A stretch of 64,000 nucleotides of DNA from Gammaproteobacteria bacterium (GTDB lineage Bacteria > Pseudomonadota > Gammaproteobacteria > SURF-13). The position numbers were made by a program, and so were the translations under genes. The stretch is from the NCBI GenBank assembly GCA_016195665.1, contig JACPZD010000035.1, positions 43,267 through 107,266 on the forward strand, read 5' to 3'. Below are positions 36,750 to 47,415 of this stretch, one piece after another; the first letter of the stretch is position 1, and the number at the start of each line of letters is the position of its first letter. The notes below the pieces were generated by a model. It made no database searches. It was given only the letters and a program-made list of their open reading frames with translations, and was not told where the DNA came from.

Positions 36750-37343
36750 ATGGCCCGCAAATTTCAACTCTCCGATGAAGAGGGTGAACTGTTTCGCCGT
36801 GCGACCCAGCGGGTAACACCGCTGAAACACGACAAGACCGTCCACCCGCGCAAACGGCCGTCTCCGGTTCCACGCCAAACGCACTTGGAGCAGCAGCGCA
36901 TCATGCGCGATATGCTGTCCGATGACGTACAGGGACGTACTAATGTCGCGGGAAGCAGGACGCCGGGAGCGACCGCATTCGACCCCGCCGAGGTCGAAAC
37001 GGGAGAAGAGCTGTTATTCAGCCGTAAAGGCCTGCAGCACGGACTGATCCGCAAGCTGCGGCGCGGCCAATTCACGGTCCAAGCCGAACTTGATCTACAT
37101 GGCATGACCGTGGACGAGGCGCGCCAGGCGCTTGCGGAGTTTCTGGTGGATGTCCGGGCAATGGGCGCGCGCTGCGTGCGCATCATCCACGGCAAGGGCT
37201 ATGGCTCGCGCCACAAACAACCGGTTTTGAAGAACAAGCTGAACGGTTGGCTACAACAACGCGACGAAGTGCTGGCGTTCTGCTCCGCCCGCCAGGTGGA
37301 CGGCGGCACCGGTGCGGTATATGTGCTGTTGAAGCGCCTATGA
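36750..37343 (+). CDS. Smr-domain protein with an inserted 17-residue repeat segment
   Basis: 197 residues. C-terminal Smr domain (about 110-197) shows [19 protein letters not shown] and the [10 protein letters not shown] loop, the pattern of SmrA/SmrB-type endonucleases that cut mRNA at collided ribosomes in E. coli. The N-terminal part is basic ([13 protein letters not shown]). Between them [17 protein letters not shown] (59-75) is encoded by the 51-bp dispersed repeat. Ends 6 bp inside the ispF end, convergent. Exact ortholog (smrA or smrB) is not certain. Confidence 0.85.
   Translation: MARKFQLSDEEGELFRRATQRVTPLKHDKTVHPRKRPSPVPRQTHLEQQRIMRDMLSDDVQGRTNVAGSRTPGATAFDPAEVETGEELLFSRKGLQHGLIRKLRRGQFTVQAELDLHGMTVDEARQALAEFLVDVRAMGARCVRIIHGKGYGSRHKQPVLKNKLNGWLQQRDEVLAFCSARQVDGGTGAVYVLLKRL
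36924..36974 (+). repeat. 51-bp coding repeat, copy in smr (sense)
   Basis: Starts GACGTACAGGGACGTAC and ends GCCGGGAGCGACC; encodes [17 protein letters not shown] in the linker of the Smr protein. Differs from the eno copy in two bases. The length is exactly 17 codons. Confidence 0.9.
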
Positions 37344-37871
37344 TGGAAATTCCCCAGGCAGAGAGACCGCCTGCTTTCCCCTTTCCCCTTTCCCCTTTCC
37401 CCTGTATTCAAGCAATACCACCGCATGTGCGGCGATGCCTTCGCCGCGGCCGGTGAATCCCATTCCTTCGGTCGTGGTGGCCTTGATGTTAATGCGGTCA
37501 GGAAGGATGTTCAGATCGCTTGCGAGGTTCATTCTCATCGCGTCAAAATGCGGCGCCAGCTTTGGCGCCTGCGCGATGAGTGTCGCATCCATATTGGCAA
37601 TGCCGAATCCCCGTTCCTTAACCAGATCTCGCACGCGGCGCAACAGGATGCGGCTGTCTATGCCCTTATATTGCGTGCTGCTATCGGGGAAATGACGGCC
37701 AATATCGCCGAGACCCGCCGCGCCGAGCAGCGCATCGCAGAGGGCATGGATAAGAACGTCGCCATCGGAGTGCGCAGCCAGTCCCTGCTCGTAGGGAATG
37801 GTCACTCCACCCAGCACTAATCTTCTGCCGGGGACCAGAGCATGTGCATCATAACCATGGCCGATTCTCAC
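37338..37871 (-). CDS. ispF: 2-C-methyl-D-erythritol 2,4-cyclodiphosphate synthase
   Basis: 177 residues, about 15 more than usual. Metal ligands D8 and H10 (RIGHGYDAH) and His in [20 protein letters not shown] are present; the hydrophobic-cavity end [14 protein letters not shown] is normal. The extra tail ([18 protein letters not shown]) is encoded by a run of CCCCTTTCCCCTTT-type tandem repeats. MEP-pathway isoprenoid enzyme. Its ATG overlaps the ispD stop by 4 bp. Confidence 0.93.
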   Translation of the reverse strand: MRIGHGYDAHALVPGRRLVLGGVTIPYEQGLAAHSDGDVLIHALCDALLGAAGLGDIGRHFPDSSTQYKGIDSRILLRRVRDLVKERGFGIANMDATLIAQAPKLAPHFDAMRMNLASDLNILPDRINIKATTTEGMGFTGRGEGIAAHAVVLLEYRGKGKGERGKQAVSLPGEFPS

Positions 37872-38575
37872 AATGATTCCTCTTGCCGGGTCAGATAAAA
37901 CTCCGCGAGAGCGAGATCCGCGGGGTGAGTAATCTTGATATTGTCGGCGTGGCCCTCGATCATGACCGGTACTGCACCGCTGAGACTCATGGCCGCCGCA
38001 TCATCGGTTACTTCGATGCCTCTCTCAATCGCCTCGGTCAACGCGCGGGTGAGTGCAGCGAGACGGAACATCTGCGGAGTGAGTGCACGCCATAATTCCA
38101 AGCGGGCGATTGTCTCAACCGCTCGATGATCCGCCGCCACGCGCTTGATCGTGTCTGAAACCGGCACACCCAGCAGTCCGCCCACAGGATGTCCCTCCAG
38201 GGTAGCGATCAGCTTATCTATATCGGCATGCCGTAGACAAGGGCGCACCGCATCATGCACCAGAACCCAATCATCAAGCTCGGCGATTTCCGCCAGGCGC
38301 ACCAGGGCGTTTAATACGGAGTGGCTACGTTGCGCGCCGCCTACTACACGGTGCAAGGGTTTGCCGTTCCATAACGGCCGTGAAAAAAACTGCGCACCAT
38401 AGCCATCGTCTTGTCCCAGCGCCAGCACGACACCGCTGACCTTTGGATGAGCCGCCAAGCGATCCAGGCAATGCTCTATGACCGGCTTGCCTCGCAGGGG
38501 GAGATATTGCTTGGGTCGCTCCGTGCCCATGCGTGCTCCGACACCGGCCGCCGGTATCACCGCCCAGTAACTCAT
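37868..38575 (-). CDS. ispD: 2-C-methyl-D-erythritol 4-phosphate cytidylyltransferase
   Basis: 235 residues from the ATG at 38575 ([11 protein letters not shown]). CTP-binding loop [19 protein letters not shown], the [16 protein letters not shown] motif and the C-terminal [12 protein letters not shown] are complete. It adds CMP to MEP. Coupled to ispF by overlap; ftsB lies 82 bp upstream. Confidence 0.94.
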   Translation of the reverse strand: MSYWAVIPAAGVGARMGTERPKQYLPLRGKPVIEHCLDRLAAHPKVSGVVLALGQDDGYGAQFFSRPLWNGKPLHRVVGGAQRSHSVLNALVRLAEIAELDDWVLVHDAVRPCLRHADIDKLIATLEGHPVGGLLGVPVSDTIKRVAADHRAVETIARLELWRALTPQMFRLAALTRALTEAIERGIEVTDDAAAMSLSGAVPVMIEGHADNIKITHPADLALAEFYLTRQEESL

Positions 38576-38657
38576 GGCTTTGTTTGCGATTTTGTTTTTG
38601 CAGTCAATGAGAGATGTGTGCAACCGGCTACCCACGGATCACGGGTCGCTTCCGGTG

Positions 38658-38927
38658 TCACCGAATAACCTGATAAAAGGTCTCCTCGGAGCGGATCAAA
38701 CCGAGTTCGCTACGGGCGCGTTCCTCGACAGCCGCCGTGCCGGTCTTCAGATCCCTGACTTCCGCATCGAGGGCGAGGTTACGCTCCCTGAGGGTTTTGT
38801 TCTGCTGGAGCTGGGTCTCTATGGCCTGCTTCATACTCCAAGAGGAGATAAGGCTACTATCGCTGAACCATAAAGAATACTGGAGCGGCAGCAGCATCGC
38901 GCTGAGTATCGTCACCAGCCACTTCAT
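38658..38927 (-). CDS. ftsB: Cell division protein FtsB
   Basis: 89 residues. One N-terminal helix (WLVTILSAMLLPLQYSLW), then a leucine-zipper-like coiled coil (KQAIETQLQQNKTLRERNLA) and a short acidic/basic end (GLIRSEETFYQVI). Length, position between eno and ispD, and coiled coil identify FtsB, partner of FtsL and FtsQ in the divisome. Confidence 0.93.
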   Translation of the reverse strand: MKWLVTILSAMLLPLQYSLWFSDSSLISSWSMKQAIETQLQQNKTLRERNLALDAEVRDLKTGTAAVEERARSELGLIRSEETFYQVIR

Positions 38928-39030
38928 CGTCTAGGCCGCCGCCCTATCAAGTGAACAGTTAAAAGCCGATAGTAAAAAAGTTACAGACCTCACGCCTCAC
39001 TCCTCACGCCTTACCATTTCTCAAAGCCCA

Positions 39031-40392
<1,362 letters not shown>

Positions 40393-40411
40393 TTATATAA
40401 ATCTTCAAGCG

Positions 40412-40464
40412 CCACCGCAGAGGACGCGGAGAAAAATAATGTTTCTCTGCGTCCTCTGCGGTAA
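40412..40464. repeat. Palindromic repeat, CCGCAGAGGACGC family, copy 2
   Basis: CCACCGCAGAGGACGCGGAG against CTCTGCGTCCTCTGCGGT. It lies in the kdsA-eno gap, upstream of eno, and shares a further tail (TCGTATTTATTATTAG) with copy 3. Confidence 0.75.
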
Positions 40465-40477
40465 ATCGTATTTATTA

Positions 40478-41311
40478 TTAGATTTGCTGCTCAGCGAAGC
40501 CGTGCATCTTCACGCTGCTGTCTATAAGCTTGAGAGTCTGCAACAGCCGCTCCATCTTGCTCAGTGGCCAGGCGTTCGGTCCATCGCTCAAGGCCTGCGC
40601 CGGTCGCGGATGGGTCTCCATAAACAGCCCCGCTATCCCTGCCGCTACCGCCGCACGGGCCAGCACGGGGACAAACTCGCGCTGGCCGCCGGAGCTCGCC
40701 CCCTGCCCGCCCGGCAATTGCACGGAGTGGGTCGCGTCGAACACCACCGGACAGCCGGTCTCGCGCATCACCGCCAGCGCGCGCATATCGGAAATCAGAT
40801 TATTGTAACCGAAAGACACGCCGCGCTCACAGACCAGGATCTGTTGATTGCCGGCTTCTCTGGCCTTGTCCACCACGTTCTTCATGTCCCAGGGTGCGAG
40901 AAACTGGCCCTTTTTGATATTGACGGGCTTGCCCTGGCGCGCGACGTTTTGTATGAAATTGGTTTGGCGGCACAGAAAGGCAGGTGTTTGCAAAACATCC
41001 ACCACACTGGCGACCTCCTCCAGGGGCGTGTCTTCGTGCACGTCGGTGAGCACCGGTACACCGATTTGTGTCTTGACCTTCTCCAGAATGCGCAGCCCTT
41101 CTTCGAAACCCAGCCCCCGGAAACTTTTGCTGGAAGTGCGGTTGGCCTTGTCGAAAGACGATTTATAGATGAACGGGATGCCGAGGCTGGCGGTGATCTC
41201 CTTGAGTTGACCGGCGCTGTCCAGGGCGAGTTGTTCGCTCTCGATGACGCATGGGCCTGCAATCAAAAAGAAGGGGTAGTCGAGACCCGCCTCGAAGCCG
41301 CATAACCTCAT
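40478..41311 (-). CDS. kdsA: 3-deoxy-D-manno-octulosonate 8-phosphate synthase
   Basis: 277 residues from the ATG at 41311. Conserved [36 protein letters not shown] (PEP and arabinose-5-phosphate site) and [20 protein letters not shown]. Makes Kdo-8-phosphate for lipopolysaccharide. The start and its ribosome site lie at the end of an inverted-repeat element; a longer in-frame start at 41353 would add residues encoded only by that element ([14 protein letters not shown]). Confidence 0.93.
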   Translation of the reverse strand: MRLCGFEAGLDYPFFLIAGPCVIESEQLALDSAGQLKEITASLGIPFIYKSSFDKANRTSSKSFRGLGFEEGLRILEKVKTQIGVPVLTDVHEDTPLEEVASVVDVLQTPAFLCRQTNFIQNVARQGKPVNIKKGQFLAPWDMKNVVDKAREAGNQQILVCERGVSFGYNNLISDMRALAVMRETGCPVVFDATHSVQLPGGQGASSGGQREFVPVLARAAVAAGIAGLFMETHPRPAQALSDGPNAWPLSKMERLLQTLKLIDSSVKMHGFAEQQI

Positions 41312-41438
41312 ATGAAAAACTTCGCCCTTTTGCCCAATACTGTGTTGTAGCACTTGCTCCGATGCTCACATACTGTCATGTATGCTCCGCTTCTCGAAAG
41401 CGCTACGCCTTGTCTTGGGCAAAAATTCTCGTTTTTCA
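41309..41438. repeat. 130-bp inverted-repeat element at the kdsA start
   Basis: Left end CATATGAAAAACTTCGCCC and TTTTGCCCAA; right end TTGGGCAAAAATTCTCG and TTTTTCATG, an imperfect 26-bp inverted pair. It fills the whole gap between the pyrG stop and kdsA and carries the kdsA ATG in its left end. Confidence 0.75.
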
Positions 41439-41444
41439 TGCATC

Positions 41445-43145
<1,701 letters not shown>

Positions 43146-43188
43146 CTACCAGAACGTCGCAACTTTCACAATGGAACGCCCCAATAAT

Positions 43189-43358
43189 TAAGGAACCTCT
43201 GACACATCAGAGGTTCCTTATAATAAAATTGTCACCACGGAGGACGCGGAGAAGAAGCTATTTAATCGCATTTCTCTGCGTCCTCTGCGGTAAAATCGGT
43301 ATTTATTATTAGGAAACTCTGAAAAATCCTAGGGACGGGTTTTTCAGAGGTCCCTTAA
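43189..43358. repeat. Composite palindromes between pyrG and the fructosamine-kinase gene (includes CCGCAGAGGACGC copy 3)
   Basis: Hairpin 43189-43220 (TAAGGAACCTCTGA/TCAGAGGTTCCTTA, 4-nt loop); copy 3 of the CCGCAGAGGACGC family at 43233-43293; and hairpin 43311-43358 (GGAAACTCTGAAAAA with TTTTTCAGAGGTCCC). The outer hairpins are themselves related (ACCTCTGA/TCAGAGGT), so one element seems to have entered another. Confidence 0.7.
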
Positions 43359-44212
43359 CAGCCAAAGCGGCTCAAGACGCCGTCCACTGACTGCACATAA
43401 CCGCCGCCAAACAGGCGCACGTGAACCAGCAAGGGATAAAGGTTATAAATATCACGCCGTTCCTCCATGAAACCGGGACGCAACGGACGGATTTCGTTGT
43501 AACGCTGGAAAAAGGCGTCGCCGAACGTGCCGAACAAGGTGGTAAACGCAAGCTCGATTTCAGGATCGGCATAATAGATCGCGGGATCTATGAATCCGGT
43601 GATACGACCGTTCGCGGCGAGCACATTGGTCGTCCACACATCGCCGTGGATGAGCGACGGATGTCCGGGCTCCTCCAGCCACCGGTCGAGCCGGGCGGCG
43701 AACTTTTCGATGCGTCCCAGCATCTTTTGCGGCAGGCGACCCTCCCCTACCGCCTCATTCGCCATATACAGCAGCCGCTGGTCACGGAAAAAATCGAGCC
43801 AGGAAGGGGTCCATGGATTGGGCTGGTGGAGACCGCCGATCAAGGTATCGCCTTCGAGCCCAAACTGCGGGGCGCGGATGTTGTGCAATTCGGCCAACAG
43901 TTCGGCGGCGTGCTGTTGAGCGGCCCTGGTGAAGTGACTCTCACCTTCTACAAACTCCATCAACAACAGCGAATCGCTGCTGTACAGCACAGCGGGCGCC
44001 GGCAGGCGGCTGTGCTCGGCCAAATACCGTAACATCCAGCCTTCCAGATCCAGCCTGGCCGCCGGGCTCCCGCCGACCTTGGCGACAATCACATCCCCAT
44101 CGGCAAGCTCCACCTTGTAAACCTCACCCACGCAGCCGCCACTCAAGGCGTGCGCCGAGACCGGCCTGGCCCCCAGAGCGGTCTCGATGTCGGTGTAGAG
44201 TTGCGAGGTCAC
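43355..44212 (-). CDS. Fructosamine kinase family protein
   Basis: 285 residues, start GTG at 44212, which overlaps the phosphatase stop as GTGTGA. APH-like kinase: glycine loop LSGGCVGEVYKVEL, Lys in VIVAKVGG, catalytic loop LIHGDVWTTNVL with the Asp, and GFIDPAIYYADPEIELA with the metal Asp. Fructosamine-3-kinase relatives phosphorylate glycated proteins or ribulosamines for repair. Coupled to the LMW phosphatase, a recurrent pair. An earlier in-frame start adds 60 unconserved residues. Confidence 0.88.
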   Translation of the reverse strand: MTSQLYTDIETALGARPVSAHALSGGCVGEVYKVELADGDVIVAKVGGSPAARLDLEGWMLRYLAEHSRLPAPAVLYSSDSLLLMEFVEGESHFTRAAQQHAAELLAELHNIRAPQFGLEGDTLIGGLHQPNPWTPSWLDFFRDQRLLYMANEAVGEGRLPQKMLGRIEKFAARLDRWLEEPGHPSLIHGDVWTTNVLAANGRITGFIDPAIYYADPEIELAFTTLFGTFGDAFFQRYNEIRPLRPGFMEERRDIYNLYPLLVHVRLFGGGYVQSVDGVLSRFGC

Positions 44213-44691
44213 ACGCGATGGAGGTGACGCTGGCGGATGTCCTCCAGCAAACCCTGCGAGGCGGCCTCGATCATATCCAACACCCGCTCGAAGCCGCTGG
44301 CGCCGCCGTAATAAGGATCGGGCACCTCCTCTTCGCGCAGATGCGGCGCGAACTCCAGAAACAATCTCAGTTTGGAACGATGCGGCTCCTCGCAAAGAGT
44401 CTCCAGGAGAGAGTAATTTTCCCTGTCCATCGCCAGCACGTAATCAAAACGCTCAAAATCGGTTTCTTCCACCCGGCGCGCGCGCAGACGACTGATGTCT
44501 ATCCCGCGCTTGCCGGCGCTCTGCTGCGCACGCACGTCGGGCGGCTCACCGATGTGATACGCGTGAGTGCCTGCGGAATCCACTTCAATAAGGTGTTCGA
44601 GACCTTCTTGTTCAAGCAACTGCGTAAACATCCCCTGGGCAGTGGGAGAGCGGCAGATATTACCCATGCAGATAAATAAAACCCTTACCAT
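44209..44691 (-). CDS. Low-molecular-weight protein-tyrosine phosphatase
   Basis: 160 residues. P-loop C8-MGNIC-R14-S (LFICMGNICRSPTA) and the general-acid loop VPDPYYGG near 123. The family includes arginine- or fructosamine-6-phosphate phosphatases, which fits the coupled kinase gene (amine deglycation repair). Alternatively a tyrosine phosphatase of polysaccharide export. Confidence 0.9.
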   Translation of the reverse strand: MVRVLFICMGNICRSPTAQGMFTQLLEQEGLEHLIEVDSAGTHAYHIGEPPDVRAQQSAGKRGIDISRLRARRVEETDFERFDYVLAMDRENYSLLETLCEEPHRSKLRLFLEFAPHLREEEVPDPYYGGASGFERVLDMIEAASQGLLEDIRQRHLHRV

Positions 44692-44785
44692 ATAATCGTC
44701 CTGATAACCCGTGTCACCATAACTCCTATTTTACTTCAAACCCGGGCCGTTATATTCTAAAAAGACGCCAGACGCTCACATCAGC

Positions 44786-45049
44786 CTGGAACAACTGCGT
44801 GGCCTGATTGGGCGGCGTATAAATTACCAGGGATTAGACTGCCAGATTATCGAAGTGCTTGAAGACGGGCCGAGCGTGGTGCTGCAAGGGCGCACGGCCC
44901 ATACGGTGATCCAAGACGACCAATACGGCGAAGGCCACCGCCGCGTAGCGCCGACCTTCAGCATCCCGCTGCGCGACGCTCACTCCGGCGAGCCAAACCC
45001 CCTCATTACCGAGATCCGGCTCCTCGGCAACTTCAAGCCGCATAACTAA
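44786..45049 (+). CDS. Conserved small protein, start codon unclear
   Basis: Open frame from 44723 to the stop at 45049. The conserved core seems to start LEQLRGLIGRRINYQGLDCQ and goes on IIEVLEDGPSVVLQGRTAHT, a small beta-rich fold. No ATG, GTG or TTG occurs in frame before GTG 44855, which would cut the core in half; CTG 44786 is a possible non-standard start. Either the start has been lost or it is initiated at CTG. Unknown function. Confidence 0.4.
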   Translation: MEQLRGLIGRRINYQGLDCQIIEVLEDGPSVVLQGRTAHTVIQDDQYGEGHRRVAPTFSIPLRDAHSGEPNPLITEIRLLGNFKPHN

Positions 45050-45071
45050 ATATTAGGTATTACCTAAATCA

Positions 45072-45500
45072 ATGACTGACCGCGTGACGGTAGCGCAACG
45101 CTCTCGAATGATGGCTGCGGTTCGTGGCGTTAATACGCTGCCAGAGATATTTGTTCGCAAACGTCTGCACGCCGCTGGGTTTCGTTATCGGCTTCATGCC
45201 GGGGGCCTGTCCGGAAAACCGGATATTGTGTTACCGCGATTCCGCACAGTCGTTTTTGTGCATGGATGTTTTTGGCACGGACACTCATGTCCGCGAGGGA
45301 AACGACCAACGTCAAACCTCAAATTTTGGAATACGAAGATCGACGGCAATATCCGTCGCGACCGCCGGAACCGCGCCTCCCTTAGGGCCACCGGATGGAA
45401 ACCTGTCGTGATCTGGCAGTGCGCACTTGAGCGCGGCGTGAGTGCGTTAATTAAGCGATTGCAGGTACTCGACGCCTCAGCGCACGCTTCACCAGAGTAG
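45072..45500 (+). CDS. vsr: Very short patch repair endonuclease Vsr
   Basis: 142 residues. The key residues fall at the E. coli Vsr numbers: E25, D51, H64, H69, and zinc ligands C66, H71, C73, C117 (SGKPDIVLPRF; FVHGCFWHGHSC). Vsr nicks 5' of the T in T:G mismatches produced by deamination of 5-methylcytosine. Convergent with the C5 methyltransferase and overlapping it by 50 bp. As in Dcm/Vsr pairs it should protect the sites methylated by that enzyme; it is also found in defence islands. Confidence 0.94.
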   Translation: MTDRVTVAQRSRMMAAVRGVNTLPEIFVRKRLHAAGFRYRLHAGGLSGKPDIVLPRFRTVVFVHGCFWHGHSCPRGKRPTSNLKFWNTKIDGNIRRDRRNRASLRATGWKPVVIWQCALERGVSALIKRLQVLDASAHASPE

Positions 45501-46743
45501 GATCAACCGATTGAGCGAGGTAACGCGAGAAGAAAGCGGCCAGCTTGGGAGGCACAGCATTACCGATCATCCGCGCCACGGGCTCCAACTGATCCAGCGG
45601 GTAGAAAACATAGTTATCCGGGAAAGATTGCAAGATCGCGGCCTCGCGCATTGAGAGCGCGCGAACTTGTTTAGTATCGTAATGCCCATAGCGCCCGTTC
45701 GAAATGCTATGACACTTTGTCGTAATCGTCGGTGAGGGGCGGTCGGGGTACATTCGCGTATAGACATCGCTGAAACAGCGATTTCCGAGGCGCTCGTTGA
45801 CTTTGCGATGACACTCCAAGGAAAGATTACCGTCCGGGGTGCTTTCGAGATAGGCATTTGATTCGCCCGGTTTTGCCGCGGCAAGACGACGAAAGTTCAG
45901 TTCGCTGAGCGCGCGAGTGCGGTGGTTCGGAATATCGGGATGGTGTTCCCCCGCCCCAATCGGCGGCAAATGACCGATGGCCGCGCGCACTGACACGAGC
46001 ATACTGTCGGGGTCGTTTTCCGGCACAAGCAGTTCTTCCCCTAGCAAATCGGAAAAACGCTCCGGCTTTACGAATTCGCGCTTGGCTGCAATTAAGATAG
46101 AGCGCCTCCGAAACTGGGGAACGCCAAAACGCGAAGTACAAACAACCTTGGTTCCGGTGACGTAACCAAGGGCTTCGAGTCCCTTGCGAAAACCATCCCA
46201 AATGCCGCCGTACTTCGGATCGCGGATGCCTTGGACATTCTCCGACAGGACGAGCTCCGGCTGAAAATTTTTGACAAACTTAGTGGCCTCACCGAGAAGG
46301 TTCCTGTCGCGTCGCCGCCCCGCTTTGCGCTCTTCACTCAATTCCTTTCGCGAAAGCCGCGTAAAAGGCTGACATGGAGCGCAGATGGCGAACAGCAAGG
46401 GAACGCCCTTTGCCGTCCTGCGATAAGTCGGAATTAGTTCCTCCAACTCCGCCAACAGCCCTTCCTGTTGACCGTTCGCGTAGCGGCGTGTCTTGGGGAA
46501 AACGTCGTATGACATAAAGCGTGGCTTAAGGCGATCAAGCGTTTTGTTCTTGTTGTTATCGACGTACGTTGAGCGACACCGTTCGTCCTTGTCGATCCCG
46601 GCTATTATATAGCCGCCGGCGTCAATGAGACCGCGCGTTGTACCGCCCGCGCCGCAGAAAAAATCGACAGCCAGGAAACGTGGAGGAGTCGAGGTTCGGG
46701 CCTTCTTTGTTTCCGATCTCGTGGCCATGAGGTTCTTATTCAC
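45451..46743 (-). CDS. DNA (cytosine-5) methyltransferase
   Basis: 430 residues. Motif I FCGAGG 29-34, motif IV PCQPF with catalytic Cys 124, motif VI ENV 168-170, motif VIII QFRRRS, motif IX RALSMREAAILQSFP and motif X GNAVPP. The target-recognition domain lies about 200-340 and does not reveal the sequence recognised. Overlaps the HTH gene by 4 bp, so both are one transcript. Paired with vsr and the GHKL ATPase gene. I see no classical restriction endonuclease gene next to it. Confidence 0.93.
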   Translation of the reverse strand: MNKNLMATRSETKKARTSTPPRFLAVDFFCGAGGTTRGLIDAGGYIIAGIDKDERCRSTYVDNNKNKTLDRLKPRFMSYDVFPKTRRYANGQQEGLLAELEELIPTYRRTAKGVPLLFAICAPCQPFTRLSRKELSEERKAGRRRDRNLLGEATKFVKNFQPELVLSENVQGIRDPKYGGIWDGFRKGLEALGYVTGTKVVCTSRFGVPQFRRRSILIAAKREFVKPERFSDLLGEELLVPENDPDSMLVSVRAAIGHLPPIGAGEHHPDIPNHRTRALSELNFRRLAAAKPGESNAYLESTPDGNLSLECHRKVNERLGNRCFSDVYTRMYPDRPSPTITTKCHSISNGRYGHYDTKQVRALSMREAAILQSFPDNYVFYPLDQLEPVARMIGNAVPPKLAAFFSRYLAQSVDPTLVKRALRRRVPAIA

Positions 46744-46952
46744 TTTGCAGACTGCGCGAACTTACGGATCGTCTCAACTTCATTCTCGGTAAAGAGACGC
46801 CACCCATTGCGCTCCCGTTTGGCCGAGTCTTTAACGATCTGTTGCTTAACCCACCGCAGCAAGGTGGGTTTCGAGATGCCCACAGCTTGTGCAGTTTCAT
46901 GAGCTGAGTAATAGATCTTATCGTTGAGCGATTTAGGCATTATCGCATCCAT
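46740..46952 (-). CDS. MerR/excisionase-like small HTH protein
   Basis: 70 residues, one winged helix-turn-helix of the MerR/excisionase type: SAHETAQAVGISKPTLLRWV (about 16-35) followed by a wing RNGWRLFTENEVE. No sensor domain. Upstream of the methyltransferase with 4-bp overlap. It probably represses the methyltransferase operon, or acts as targeting factor for the island; direct repeats lie just upstream of it. Confidence 0.85.
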   Translation of the reverse strand: MDAIMPKSLNDKIYYSAHETAQAVGISKPTLLRWVKQQIVKDSAKRERNGWRLFTENEVETIRKFAQSAK

Positions 46953-46963
46953 ATGGGATATAG

Positions 46964-46992
46964 TTAAGTATATTCACATATATTTAAGTATA
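46964..46992. promoter_or_regulatory. Two phased TTAAGTATA direct repeats upstream of the HTH-methyltransferase operon
   Basis: TTAAGTATA at 46964-46972 and 46984-46992, exactly 20 bp apart, so on the same face of the helix two turns apart. They sit 12-40 bp upstream of the HTH gene start and are likely operator half-sites or control elements. Confidence 0.55.
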
Positions 46993-47083
46993 CAACTCTG
47001 CATACGAAAATACTTTCCGAATCAATGCCATGTGATCATCTATAGCTAGAATCCGACACAGTGAAAAAAGTTTCTTACATTGC

Positions 47084-47130
47084 TTGTAATGTTATAAGTA
47101 CTAGTATATTATAAAAATGTACTAGTACTT
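47084..47130 (+). promoter_or_regulatory. Promoter and twin palindromic operator before the small protein/GHKL operon
   Basis: Promoter TTGTAA (47084-47089), 17 bp, TATTAT (47107-47112). Two palindromic units with core TACTAGTA lie at 47096-47106 and 47120-47130 and are mirror images of each other (11-bp arms, 13-bp gap). One overlaps the spacer, the other the start region, the geometry of a repressor operator. The remainder of 46953-47148 is AT-rich and has no other gene. Confidence 0.6.
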
Positions 47131-47148
47131 TATAAATTCAGGAAATTT

Positions 47149-47382
47149 ATGCGCCAAGAAGATCGAGAAAAATTCGTTAGATTAGCCACCAAGCGTGTTT
47201 CAAATGCTCTAAAAGCAATACAACTTGTCGGTAACCTATCCAATAAATCAAATTACGACTATACGGAAGACGACGTACAGAAGATATTCAAGGCGCTTCA
47301 GGATGAGCTAAGTGCATCTAGAAAGAAATTTGAACTTGCACGAAAGCGCCAGGGAGCTGCCGTGCAGTTCACGCTGGAATAG
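47149..47382 (+). CDS. Small charged helical protein of the methyltransferase/ATPase island
   Basis: 77 residues, predicted all helical and highly charged (MRQEDREKFVRLATKRVSNA; SASRKKFELARKRQGAAVQF). No signal peptide or known motif. It precedes the GHKL ATPase gene by 33 bp, on the same transcript, and follows the twin-palindrome promoter. It may be a regulator or an ATPase partner; I do not recognise a family. Confidence 0.7.
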   Translation: MRQEDREKFVRLATKRVSNALKAIQLVGNLSNKSNYDYTEDDVQKIFKALQDELSASRKKFELARKRQGAAVQFTLE

Positions 47383-47415
47383 GCAATTCATAAAACAGTA
47401 AGGAACCATAAGAGT

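Noticed and set aside
37338..37343. Fusion or error at the smr-ispF overlap
   Set aside because: Only 6 bp of convergent overlap, and both proteins have complete cores; the IspF extension is explained by a CCCCTTT tandem repeat.
43355..44395. Longer fructosamine-kinase start at 44395
   Set aside because: The added 60 residues are Arg/Gly-rich, overlap the phosphatase gene and are not part of the family; GTG 44212 with GTGTGA coupling fits better.
45451..45500. Frameshift because vsr and the methyltransferase overlap
   Set aside because: The genes are convergent and both C-termini are plausible; 3' overlaps of this kind are common in vsr/methyltransferase pairs.
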